This document shows, one piece after another, positions 34,090 to 41,997 of a stretch of DNA of 64,000 nucleotides. The DNA is taken from NCBI RefSeq assembly GCF_018531465.1, contig NZ_JAHDTF010000015.1:206185-270184 (forward strand). Direction: 5' to 3'. How positions within the stretch are numbered: the first letter of the stretch is position 1; every line of letters begins with the position of its first letter. The notes below the pieces were generated by a model that was not told where the DNA came from, did no database searches, and saw only the letters and a list, made by a program, of their open reading frames with translations. The position numbers and the translations under genes are program-made. Source of the stretch: Sphaerisporangium fuscum. Lineage in GTDB: Bacteria; Actinomycetota; Actinomycetes; Streptosporangiales; Streptosporangiaceae.

Positions 34090-35082
34090 GTGTCTTCAGG
34101 GCAGGTTTACCACTCGCCCAGCCGTCTGGTGCACCATAGCTGGGTGTCTTCTCCCTATAAGAGCGACATAACCGTACATAACCGACATCCTCGGAGAGCC
34201 GCGAGGATCGCGCGGCAGGCGCGGTTCCGTGTGGGAGTGACGCTGCTCGCCATGATCGCGATCCTGGGGGTGCTGCTCGACGTCACCATGGCGCACGTCG
34301 TGCAGAGCGACACGGTGGTGGAGACCGTGTCGAAGCCCAGGCCGCCCGCCGCGGCGCACACCGGCGCGCACGCCGGCACCAAGAGGTCCGGCGCGCGCGA
34401 CTCCGGGGCCGTGCGCAAACTCGTGGCGCTGGGCGACTCGGTCCCGGCCGGTTCCGCCTGCGACTGCACCACCTACGTCTCACTGATCGGCGAGGCCCTG
34501 GCCGCCAGGCAGGGCGTCGAGGTCGACGCCAAGAACCTCGCCGCGGCCGGGCTCACCACCCAGGGGCTGCTCGACCAGCTGGAGGACGATTCGGCGCGGC
34601 AGGCCCTGGTCGCCGCCGATCTGACCATCATCACCATCGGAGCCAACGACTTCGACAGCAGCACCATCCAGGACGACGACTGCGCGGCGAGCAGCGGGCT
34701 GTCGTGCTACAAGGACGAGCTGGCGCAGCTGCGCGCCAACATGGACGCCATCCTGACCAAGGTCCGCCGCCTGCAGGGGCACCAGGGCAGCCGGATCGTC
34801 GTCACCGGCTACTGGAACGTCTTCATGGACGGCGCCCCCGCGCGCGCCGAAGGGGACAAGTACGTCACCAACAGCGACAAGCTCACCCGGGCGGTGAACG
34901 ACACCCTCGCCGCCTCCGCCGACGCCGTCGGCGCGCGCTTCGTCGACCTCTACACCCCCTTCAAGGGCGACGGCGGCACCCGGGACGACACCTCGCTGCT
35001 CGCCGACGACGGCGACCACCCCGACGCCAGCGGGCACCGGGTGATCGCCCGCGAGGTCCTCGCGGCCCTGGCCACCGCCTGA
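34090..35082 (+). CDS. SGNH/GDSL hydrolase, membrane-anchored
   Basis: A 330-residue protein from the GTG at 34090. An N-terminal anchor helix (about 48-64) follows a basic segment, and a Pro/Ala-rich linker leads to an SGNH hydrolase fold. Catalytic elements are GDSVPAG (Ser117), GAND (Asn186) and GDHPD (Asp309, His310). It should sit on the outer face of the membrane and hydrolyse an ester in lipid, glycan or surface polymer. A shorter start inside the basic N-terminus is possible. A six-cysteine secreted protein gene follows 150 bp downstream. Confidence 0.87.
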   Translation: MSSGQVYHSPSRLVHHSWVSSPYKSDITVHNRHPRRAARIARQARFRVGVTLLAMIAILGVLLDVTMAHVVQSDTVVETVSKPRPPAAAHTGAHAGTKRSGARDSGAVRKLVALGDSVPAGSACDCTTYVSLIGEALAARQGVEVDAKNLAAAGLTTQGLLDQLEDDSARQALVAADLTIITIGANDFDSSTIQDDDCAASSGLSCYKDELAQLRANMDAILTKVRRLQGHQGSRIVVTGYWNVFMDGAPARAEGDKYVTNSDKLTRAVNDTLAASADAVGARFVDLYTPFKGDGGTRDDTSLLADDGDHPDASGHRVIAREVLAALATA

Positions 35083-35233
35083 CATCGGGCGAAGCCGTTC
35101 TTTGCCGAAGAATTCCCCCGCCGGGAGTTTCTCCGGAACGGCCGCTCCTTTTTCCGTTTCCCCCAGGTGAAGAATGCGGCCCGCCCCGTGATGGGGAAGG
35201 TGCGGCGGGTTATCGTTGGGCAAGGGGGAGAAC

Positions 35234-35605
35234 ATGCTGAAGCGAATATGCGCCATTGCCGCGCTGCTCGTGGTCACCGGGGCGGGCCTGCTCGTCATGC
35301 CGGGCGCCGGGGCCGACGCCACGGCGAAGCGGAGGACGACGGTCAGCAGGAATCAATACAATATCCTGATCAACCAGTGCCGGTATGCCAACAGCGTCAC
35401 GCTGCGCAAGAAATGCCGGGCCTACGTGCGGAAGCACTATCGCATCGGCAAGTGGAATCCCGATCTCGACTGCCGCACCTATTCCGGAATCACGGTGTGC
35501 GGCAAGCTCATGCTCAGCAGGAGAGAACGCCGGTGTGTCACCCTCATGGTGCGGGCCGGCCTGACGCGGCGGCGCGCCGAGGTCGAGTGCTACGCCTTCG
35601 TCTGA
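35234..35605 (+). CDS. Small secreted cysteine-rich basic protein
   Basis: A 123-residue protein of no recognised family. A Sec signal peptide ends near residue 27 (GAGADA). The mature part is basic and has six cysteines, spaced as if in three disulphides, starting QCRYANSV and ending VECYAFV. GGGGGAG lies four bases before the ATG at 35234, a very good ribosome site. It stands alone 150 bp after the SGNH gene. A role in the envelope, or as a secreted peptide or inhibitor, is possible only as speculation. Confidence 0.8.
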   Translation: MLKRICAIAALLVVTGAGLLVMPGAGADATAKRRTTVSRNQYNILINQCRYANSVTLRKKCRAYVRKHYRIGKWNPDLDCRTYSGITVCGKLMLSRRERRCVTLMVRAGLTRRRAEVECYAFV

Positions 35606-35676
35606 GGGGCACCCCCGAGGTTTGCCGCCCTCGGCCTGGGTATGGGCTGCGATTCATCCGCATCCGCAGGAAGATC

Positions 35677-36099
35677 ATGAACGTGGAACGCGGCAGCAGC
35701 AAGCACGGCCCCCGTCTGGACGAGGAGATCAAGCACGAGACCGAAGGCCTCGTCCGGGGCGGCGGCACCAGTCACGCCGAGGAGTGGAAGGAGCCGGAGC
35801 CGGTCCAGGACCGCGAGGCCGACCTCGCGGGACGCGGCTACGCGCCGGGACACGAACCCGGGGTGGCGCCCGGCATGACACCCGAGACGGTCGAGCAGCG
35901 CGGCAACCTCGCCCGCTGGCTGAGCGACGCGGGCTTCCCCGCCGACCGCGAGCAACTTCTCGCCCATGTCGAGGCCAACCCGGCGGTGCCCGAGTCCGTG
36001 ATCGAGGCTGTCCACTCCCTGCCCGACGGCGCCTTCCGCAACATCGGCGAGGTGGCCCAGGCGCTCGGCCTCGGCGTGGAGCGCCGTAGCGGCGACTGA
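35677..36099 (+). CDS. DUF2795 domain protein
   Basis: A 140-residue hydrophilic protein. The first 65 residues are charged and probably disordered. The C-terminal part (GNLARWLSDAGFPADREQLLAHVEANPAVPESVIEAVHSLPDGAFRNIGEVAQALG) matches the DUF2795 helical domain. The ATG at 35677 has AGGAAG just upstream. Such proteins are of unknown role and often sit near stress genes; here it precedes a hemerythrin gene. Confidence 0.8.
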   Translation: MNVERGSSKHGPRLDEEIKHETEGLVRGGGTSHAEEWKEPEPVQDREADLAGRGYAPGHEPGVAPGMTPETVEQRGNLARWLSDAGFPADREQLLAHVEANPAVPESVIEAVHSLPDGAFRNIGEVAQALGLGVERRSGD

Positions 36100-36175
36100 A
36101 CGGGCGTTTCGTCGCGAACGTTCCGGGTACCGCCGAGCGCGTCCGGCCCGCCCAGCGAGGAGGAGGAGATCCACC

Positions 36176-36742
36176 ATGGAACACAGCGGCGACGTCATCA
36201 CGGTCCTCACCACCGACCACCGTGAGGTCGAGCAGATGTTCGCCGAGCTCGAGAAGCTGCGGGGCACCGGTGAAGAGGAGCGCCGGAGGGATCTCGTCGA
36301 GAAGGTCGTCACCGAGCTCGTCAAGCACTCGGTCGCCGAGGAGGCCTACCTCTACCCCGCCGCCCGCAGGTTCCTGCCCGAGGGGGACAGGCTCGCCGAT
36401 CGCGAAATCGCCGAGCATGCCGAGGCCGAGCGCCTGATGAAGGAGCTGGAGCGCACCGACACCACCGATCCGGCGTTCGACCACCTGCTCGACAGGTTCA
36501 TGGCCGCGATCCGCGAGCACGTGCACGAAGAGGAGAGCGAGCTGTTCCCGGAGCTGGTGAAGTACGCCGACGCCGAGGAACTGCACAGCCTCGGCAAGAA
36601 GGTCCGGGCGATGAAGAAGATCGCGCCCACCAGGCCTCACCCGGCCGCGCCCGACAGTCCGCCGGCCAACAAGCTCATCGCCCCCGGCGCGGGCCTGGTC
36701 GACCGCGTCCGCGACCTGCTGAGCGGTCGCGCCAAGGACTGA
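36176..36742 (+). CDS. Hemerythrin HHE domain protein
   Basis: A 188-residue protein with a hemerythrin-like four-helix bundle. The iron-ligand pattern shows as TTDHREVEQMF, then LVKHSVAEEAYLY, HAEAERLMKEL and IREHVHEEESELFPEL. Members bind a di-iron centre for oxygen, NO or redox sensing or iron storage. The C-terminal 45 residues are Pro/Lys-rich and probably disordered. GAGGAGGAG lies upstream of the ATG at 36176. It is probably soluble and may be stress-related together with the preceding DUF2795 gene. Confidence 0.9.
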   Translation: MEHSGDVITVLTTDHREVEQMFAELEKLRGTGEEERRRDLVEKVVTELVKHSVAEEAYLYPAARRFLPEGDRLADREIAEHAEAERLMKELERTDTTDPAFDHLLDRFMAAIREHVHEEESELFPELVKYADAEELHSLGKKVRAMKKIAPTRPHPAAPDSPPANKLIAPGAGLVDRVRDLLSGRAKD

Positions 36743-36783
36743 CGCCGTCGTTTCGGCGCAGGTCAGGCGGGCAGCAGCCAGAT

Positions 36784-37833
36784 ATGAGAGTGATAGTCGT
36801 CGGCGCGACGGGCAATGTCGGGACGAGTGTGGTCTCGGCGCTGGAGGCCGATCCGCAGGTCCGCTCCATCGTCGGGGTGGCGCGGCGGTTGCCCGGCTGG
36901 CGTCCCGGGAAGACCGAGTGGCGTTCGGCGGACACCGCCACGTCCGACCTGACGGAGATCTTCACCGGGGCCGACGCGGTCGTGAACCTCGCCTGGCTGT
37001 TCCAGCCGACCCGCGACCCCGTGACGACCTGGCGGGCCAACGTCCTCGGCGGCATGCGCGTCTTCCGCGCCGTCGCCGAGGCCGGGGTGCCCGCCCTGGT
37101 CCAGGCCTCGTCGGTCGGGGCGTACTCTCCGGGCCCGAAGGACCGGCCGGTGGACGAGAGCTGGCCGACGCACGGCTGGCCGAACAGCACCTACGCGCGG
37201 GAGAAGGCGTACGTCGAGCGGGTGCTCGACGTGTTCGAGCGCGACAATCCGGCCATCCGGGTGGTGCGGATGCGCCCGGGCCTGATCTTCAAGCGGGAGT
37301 CCGCCAGCGAGCAGCGCCGCCTGTTCGCCGGCCCCTTCCTCCCGAACCGGCTGCTGCGTCCGGAGCTGTTGCCGTTCGTGCCGGACATTCCCGGCCTGCG
37401 GTTGCAGGCCCTGCACTCCGACGACGCGGGCGAGGCGTACCGGCTCGCGGTGACCCGCCCGGTGTCCGGGGCGTTCAACCTCGCCGCCGACCCGGTCGTC
37501 GACGCCCGGACGCTGGCCGGACTGCTCGGCGCCCGGCCGGTGCCCGTACCGGCCGTGGTCGCGCGGGCCGCGGCGGCCTGGGGCTGGCGCCTGCGCCTGT
37601 TCCCGGCCTCGCCGGGCCTGCTGGAGATGGCGCTGCGGGTCCCTCTCATGGACACGGCGCGGGCCCGCACCGAGCTGGGCTGGGCGCCGCGCCACACGGC
37701 CCTGGACGCCGTCCGCGAGGTCATCGAGGGCATCCGCGGCGGCGCGGGCATGGACACCCCGCCGCTCACCCCCGAGACGGGGCGGCAGGGACGCCTGCGG
37801 GAGCTCGCCACCGGCGTGGGCCGGCGCCCCTAG
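36784..37833 (+). CDS. NAD-dependent epimerase/dehydratase family protein
   Basis: A 349-residue Rossmann-fold extended short-chain dehydrogenase. The nucleotide loop is GATGNVG at 7-13, and the catalytic Tyr-Lys pair appears as Y-A-R-E-K in NSTYAREK. The C-terminal part with a SAM-like extension is variable, as in sugar epimerases and atypical SDRs. The substrate cannot be told. It starts 41 bp after the hemerythrin stop and converges on the tetR gene. Confidence 0.87.
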   Translation: MRVIVVGATGNVGTSVVSALEADPQVRSIVGVARRLPGWRPGKTEWRSADTATSDLTEIFTGADAVVNLAWLFQPTRDPVTTWRANVLGGMRVFRAVAEAGVPALVQASSVGAYSPGPKDRPVDESWPTHGWPNSTYAREKAYVERVLDVFERDNPAIRVVRMRPGLIFKRESASEQRRLFAGPFLPNRLLRPELLPFVPDIPGLRLQALHSDDAGEAYRLAVTRPVSGAFNLAADPVVDARTLAGLLGARPVPVPAVVARAAAAWGWRLRLFPASPGLLEMALRVPLMDTARARTELGWAPRHTALDAVREVIEGIRGGAGMDTPPLTPETGRQGRLRELATGVGRRP

Positions 37834-37925
37834 CCGGCTTTCGGGCGGCTCGACCCCGGCACTGCCCGAGCCTGTCCTGGTCGAGGGGTACGGCAACTTC
37901 CTCCGCCTGATCTCGCAGGCCCGGG

Positions 37926-38552
37926 TCAAGCAGGGATGACGCCGCGCGCCAGGTGGGCCAGCGCGGCGGTGATCTGCTCCGGGCCGAGCCCCCGCTCGCG
38001 CTGGTGGGTGTACACCTCCGACGCGAGCGGCGCCAGCAGCGCGTCGGCGAGGGCGTCCGGGGCGGGGACGCCGCCGTCGCCGAGCAGGGCGCGCACGTGC
38101 GCCCGCCAGAAGCCGTAGGCGCCCGTCGAGAACCGCAGCCGCCCCGACTCGGCGCCGAGCACCAGCCTGCCGTGGGTCTCCAGCAGCTCGACCATGGCGG
38201 CGTAGAAGGCCGCCAGCCGTTCGCCGGGAGGCGCGCCCGGCCCCAGCGGAGGCTCACCGTGGAGCAGGAGCTCCTGCAGGCGGCGCTCGTGCTCGTCCAG
38301 CAGGGCCAGCGCGATCGAGGCGGTGTCGGGGTAGCGCCGGTAGAGGGTGCCGCGCCCGACCCCCGCCGCCTTGGCGATGTCGTCCATGGTCACGCCGCGC
38401 GGGTCGCGCGTGGCGAACAGGCCGGCGGCGGCGTCCAGCACCTTGGCACGGTTCCGGGCGGCGTCGGCCCGCTCGCGCGGGCGGGTCTCCTCGTCGACCG
38501 GCTCGCCGGTGAGGAGGTCGGTACGGCGGTCCATAGGGGGACTGTAGCCCAT
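37926..38552 (-). CDS. TetR family transcriptional repressor
   Basis: A 208-residue TetR regulator. The HTH (ITMDDIAKAAGVGRGTLYRRYPDTASI pattern, here TMDDIAKAAGVGRGTLYRRYP) is at about residues 55-75, and the ligand domain follows. The open frame extends to 38618, but that would cover the operator dyads, so the ATG at 38552 or 38534 is preferred. It is divergent from the azoreductase/SMR operon; two matching dyads lie between. It probably senses a xenobiotic or guanidinium compound and represses the operon and itself. Confidence 0.9.
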   Translation of the reverse strand: MGYSPPMDRRTDLLTGEPVDEETRPRERADAARNRAKVLDAAAGLFATRDPRGVTMDDIAKAAGVGRGTLYRRYPDTASIALALLDEHERRLQELLLHGEPPLGPGAPPGERLAAFYAAMVELLETHGRLVLGAESGRLRFSTGAYGFWRAHVRALLGDGGVPAPDALADALLAPLASEVYTHQRERGLGPEQITAALAHLARGVIPA

Positions 38553-38563
38553 CTCGAGACAAC

Positions 38564-38626
38564 TGGACACACTGTCCGTTTGCTGGTTACAGTGAGGCCG
38601 TTCCCAACAAGCGGACACGCTGTCCG
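38564..38626 (+). promoter_or_regulatory. TetR-controlled promoter of the azoreductase/SMR operon
   Basis: -35 TGGACA (38564-38569), 18 bp, -10 TACAGT (38588-38593). Two dyads of the same sequence type flank the start: GGACA-CAC-TGTCC (38565-38577, over the -35) and CGGACA-CGC-TGTCCG (38612-38626, just downstream). This is a textbook repressor arrangement; binding by the adjacent TetR protein is inferred. Confidence 0.7.
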
Positions 38627-38646
38627 GTTACGTCGAAGGGCCGACC

Positions 38647-39294
38647 ATGACCACATTGCTGCACCTGGACGCCAGCGCCCGCCGCCGCTCGATCAGCCGG
38701 GAGGTGGGCGAAGCCTTCGCCCGGTCGTGGCGGGCCGCGCACCCCGGCGGCGCGTACGTGCACCGCGACCTCACCGCCGACCCCGTCCCGCTCATCGGCG
38801 AGGCGTGGACCGAACTGTGCGACCACGTGCTGGAGCACGGCATCACCGAGACCGACCGGCTGAAGGAGGCCGTGCGCACCGAGGCCCAGGCCGCCGCCTG
38901 GGCGATCGTCGAACCACTGCTGACCGAGCTGGTGAACGCCGACGTCGTGCTGATCGCCACGCCGATGTACAACTACTCGATCCCGGCCTCGCTCAAGGCC
39001 TGGATCGACCAGGTGACCTTCCCCAAGATGTCGCTGAAGGGCCGGCGCTTCGTGATCGCCACCGCCCGCGGCGGGTCGTACGCCCCCGGCGCCCCGAAGG
39101 CGCCCTACGACCACCAGGAGCGCTACCTGCGCGACTTCTTCGAGGGGCACTTCGCCGTCACCGACACCGTCTTCGTCAACGCCGAACTGGCCAACGCCCG
39201 GCTCGACCCCGCCATGGCCCATCTGCGGGCCGCGCACGAGGAGTCGTACGCCGCCGCGCTGAGCGCCGCCCGCAGGCTCGCCGAGGAGTACTGA
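38647..39294 (+). CDS. FMN-dependent NADH-azoreductase
   Basis: A 215-residue flavodoxin-fold enzyme of the AzoR/AcpD family that reduces azo compounds and quinones with NADH. The FMN loop LHLDASARRRSISRE is at residues 5-19, with VLIATPMYNYSIPASLKAWID as the second flavin/dimer segment and ATARGG following. The ATG at 38647 is preceded by AAGGG. Its stop overlaps the SMR start (TGATG), so the two are coupled. It is regulated by the divergent TetR protein (operators described separately). Confidence 0.92.
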   Translation: MTTLLHLDASARRRSISREVGEAFARSWRAAHPGGAYVHRDLTADPVPLIGEAWTELCDHVLEHGITETDRLKEAVRTEAQAAAWAIVEPLLTELVNADVVLIATPMYNYSIPASLKAWIDQVTFPKMSLKGRRFVIATARGGSYAPGAPKAPYDHQERYLRDFFEGHFAVTDTVFVNAELANARLDPAMAHLRAAHEESYAAALSAARRLAEEY

Positions 39295-39614
39295 TGGGCT
39301 GGGTGGTCCTCGTACTGGCCGGGCTGGTCGAGATCGCCTGGTCGCAGAGCATCAAGCCGACGGAGAACTTCACCCGTCCCTGGCCCACGCTGCTGTGCTT
39401 CGTGCTGGCCGCCGTGTCGGTCTACCTGCTCTCGCTCGCGATGCGCACCCTCCCGGTCGGCACGGCGTACGCCGTCTTCACCGGGATCGGCGCGATCGGC
39501 GCCATCACCCTCGGCATCGTGATCCACAAGGACCCGGTCACCGCCGGCAGGATGCTCGCCCTGTCGCTCATCCTGGGCGGCATCGTCCTCGCCCGGATCA
39601 CCGGTCCGGGATGA
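39294..39614 (+). CDS. SMR family transporter, Gdx/SugE-like
   Basis: A 106-residue four-helix small multidrug resistance protein. The essential Glu lies at residue 13 in GLVEIAWSQSIK. The Trp three positions after it and the Lys further on are features of the guanidinium exporter (Gdx/SugE) branch rather than EmrE. It exports guanidinium or quaternary cations for protons, acting as a dual-topology dimer. It overlaps the azoreductase stop by one base. Confidence 0.88.
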   Translation: MGWVVLVLAGLVEIAWSQSIKPTENFTRPWPTLLCFVLAAVSVYLLSLAMRTLPVGTAYAVFTGIGAIGAITLGIVIHKDPVTAGRMLALSLILGGIVLARITGPG

Positions 39615-39625
39615 CACTTCGTGGG

Positions 39626-40576
39626 TCAGGCGCGGCGGGCGCGGGCGCGGCGCTTCCCCTCGTGCATCGCCTGGACCCGCGCGACCGGGATCGTGTGCCC
39701 CTCCTCGATCAGGTCGGCGGGCAGCCGCTGCGGCTCGGGCATGAGCTCGGCCCACGGGTCGCGCTCGCCCAGCAGCCGCGGCGCGGTGCGCACGGTGAAG
39801 TCGCCCGGCGCGACCGCGTCGAGATCGTCCCAGGCGACCGGGAACGACACCGGCACGCCGGGCCGGACACGCGGGCTGTAGGCCGCCACGACCGTCGCCC
39901 CGCCCGCCCGGGTCGAGTCGAGGAACACCTTGCCGCCGCGGTCCTCCCTGATGAACGCCGTGGTGGCGAGGGCCGGGTCGAGCCGTTCGGCGCGGGCGGC
40001 GAGCGCGCGGGTGGCCGCGGCGACGTCCTCCACCGGGGCCGCGGCGTCGATCGGGACGAAGATGTGCAGCCCCTTCGCGCCGCTGGTCTTCACCGCCCCG
40101 GCCAGGCCGTCGTCCGCGAGCGCCTGCCGCACCAGGTGGGCGGCGCGGACGGCGGAGGGGAACGCGTCCCCCGGCGGCGGGTCGATGTCGAGCACGAGGT
40201 GGGTGGGGTGCTCCCAGTCGCCGGAGCGGAACAGGGCCGGGTGGTACTCCACCGAGCGCTGGTTGGCCAGCCACAGCAGGGTGGGCCGGTCGTCGCAGAG
40301 AGCGTAGGAGATCTGCCGCCGTGAGCTCTCGGCCCACACCGTCACCGTCCGCACCCACGACGGGGCGTACTTCGGGACGTTCTTCTGCATGAACGGATCC
40401 TGGCCCTGCCGCACCCGCACCACCGACAGCGGCCGGTCGCGCAGGACCGGGATGAGACGGCCGGCGACCGCGTCGAGATAGTCGACCAGGTCGCGCTTGG
40501 TCGCCTCCGCCCCGTCGAACAGTGGCTGGTCGAGGTTGGTGAGCGATACCCCGTCCCGTACCTCATCGCTGGTCAT
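39626..40576 (-). CDS. LigD-type DNA polymerase/primase domain protein
   Basis: A 316-residue stand-alone LigD polymerase (archaeo-eukaryotic primase fold). The metal site DID appears in LVLDIDPPPGDAF, and the pattern KTSGAKGLHIFVPI and a downstream SFPVAWDDLD match the NHEJ polymerase domain. Such proteins fill gaps in end joining with ribonucleotides and act with Ku and ligase, which are not in the window. The ATG at 40576 is consistent with the usual length. It converges on the SMR gene with a 12 bp gap. Confidence 0.9.
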   Translation of the reverse strand: MTSDEVRDGVSLTNLDQPLFDGAEATKRDLVDYLDAVAGRLIPVLRDRPLSVVRVRQGQDPFMQKNVPKYAPSWVRTVTVWAESSRRQISYALCDDRPTLLWLANQRSVEYHPALFRSGDWEHPTHLVLDIDPPPGDAFPSAVRAAHLVRQALADDGLAGAVKTSGAKGLHIFVPIDAAAPVEDVAAATRALAARAERLDPALATTAFIREDRGGKVFLDSTRAGGATVVAAYSPRVRPGVPVSFPVAWDDLDAVAPGDFTVRTAPRLLGERDPWAELMPEPQRLPADLIEEGHTIPVARVQAMHEGKRRARARRA

Positions 40577-40607
40577 CCACTCACCCTGCCCACCACGGAC
40601 CCCGAGG

Positions 40608-41777
40608 TCAACACACCGTGCCCCTCACGTGCTCGGGGGAGGGGTAGTCCTTCAGGTCGATGTCGGTGGCGAACTTGTCGGTCAGCTTCAGCATCGCCCT
40701 CAGCATGAAGTCGTACTTGAACATCCAGTTGCGCATCCGGATCCGCCCGGAGGTCGGCGGGGCGAGGAACGGCCCGGCGTTGCCCTTCTTGGTGATCTTG
40801 GCGTAGCCGCGGAACGCCTCCTCGTACCTCTGGAACGCCACGCGGTGGTCGCCGCCGGCCGCCGCCAGCTCGCCGGCCAGCACGTACGCGCCCACGACGG
40901 CGAGGCCGGTGCCGAAGCCGCCGAGCGTGTTGCCGTACGCCGCGTCGCCGAGCAGCACCACCCGGCCCCGCGAGTAGTGGTCCACCTCCGACCGGCTGAT
41001 CGAGTCGAGGTAGAACTCGCGGGCGTCGGGCAGCTGGGCCATCAGCTCCGGGACCCGCCAGCCCATGCCCTTCATCGCCTCGGCCAGGATGCGCTTCTGC
41101 TGCTCGACGTCGTAACGGTCGAATTCGAGCCGCTCGGAGGCGAAGACGAAGAACGCGGGCGCCTTCGGGCCGCCGACGGCCGCCATCCGGCCCGGCTCGT
41201 TGTACATGACGGGCTCGCGCCCGACCCGCACGTCGGCCAGCGCGTAGTAGTGACCGAGGTGGTGCACGTACTGCGACTCCGGGCCGAACGCCAGCCGCCG
41301 CACGTTGGAGTGGATGCCGTCGGCGCCCACCACGATGTCGTAGGTGCGCGGCGCGCCGCGCTCGAAGGTGACGTGGACGCCGCCCACGGACTCGGTGAGC
41401 GAGGTGATGGAGTCGCCGAAGACGTACTCACAGCTGCCCGCGGTCCTCTCGTACAGCAGGGCGGACAGGTCGCCGCGGAGGATCTCCATCTCACCGCCGG
41501 TGAACTCGCCGGGCAGGATCGCCAGCGTCCTGCCCTCGGCGTCGATGATGGCCTGGTCGGTGCCGCCGGTCTGCCGCCGCCGCACCTCCTCCAGGATGCC
41601 CATGCGGCCGAGGACGGTCCTGTGGGTCGCGCCCTTGAAGTCCACCGCCTGCCCGCCCAGGCGCAGCGCGGGCGCCTTCTCGACGACAGTGACGGTGCAG
41701 CCGTAGCGGCTCAGCCAGTAGGCGAGGGCGGGGCCGGCGATGCTCGACCCGGAGATGAGGACTGTCGTGTTCTTCAT
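40608..41777 (-). CDS. FAD-dependent monooxygenase (PHBH/TetX-like)
   Basis: A 389-residue flavin monooxygenase. The FAD dinucleotide loop is LISGSSIAGPALAYWLSRYG near residue 7, where the usual GxGxxG reads GSSIAG. The second FAD motif is GDAAYGNTLGGFGTGLA near residue 285. It is similar to aromatic hydroxylases of polyketide tailoring and to TetX-like inactivators. The ATG at 41777 is chosen because it directly begins the Rossmann strand. It is on the same strand as the SARP regulator 220 bp upstream, which may control it. Confidence 0.88.
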   Translation of the reverse strand: MKNTTVLISGSSIAGPALAYWLSRYGCTVTVVEKAPALRLGGQAVDFKGATHRTVLGRMGILEEVRRRQTGGTDQAIIDAEGRTLAILPGEFTGGEMEILRGDLSALLYERTAGSCEYVFGDSITSLTESVGGVHVTFERGAPRTYDIVVGADGIHSNVRRLAFGPESQYVHHLGHYYALADVRVGREPVMYNEPGRMAAVGGPKAPAFFVFASERLEFDRYDVEQQKRILAEAMKGMGWRVPELMAQLPDAREFYLDSISRSEVDHYSRGRVVLLGDAAYGNTLGGFGTGLAVVGAYVLAGELAAAGGDHRVAFQRYEEAFRGYAKITKKGNAGPFLAPPTSGRIRMRNWMFKYDFMLRAMLKLTDKFATDIDLKDYPSPEHVRGTVC

Positions 41778-41997
41778 GTCCCCGAGCTTCGCGGCCCGCG
41801 CTGACAAACCACCGACCACCGGCTGACAGCGCCCCCACCCGGTGGAAGCGGCTGTCGGTGGCGTGGTGGCGGGCACCGCGCGCCGCCGCCGCTGCGATTC
41901 GCAGGAGCACTCGGTGCCCGCGCGTCCACGATGCCGGGAGACGGTCCCGGTGTACATGACGATCTCTGCACGGTACTTGCCGATTCGCGCACGGACC

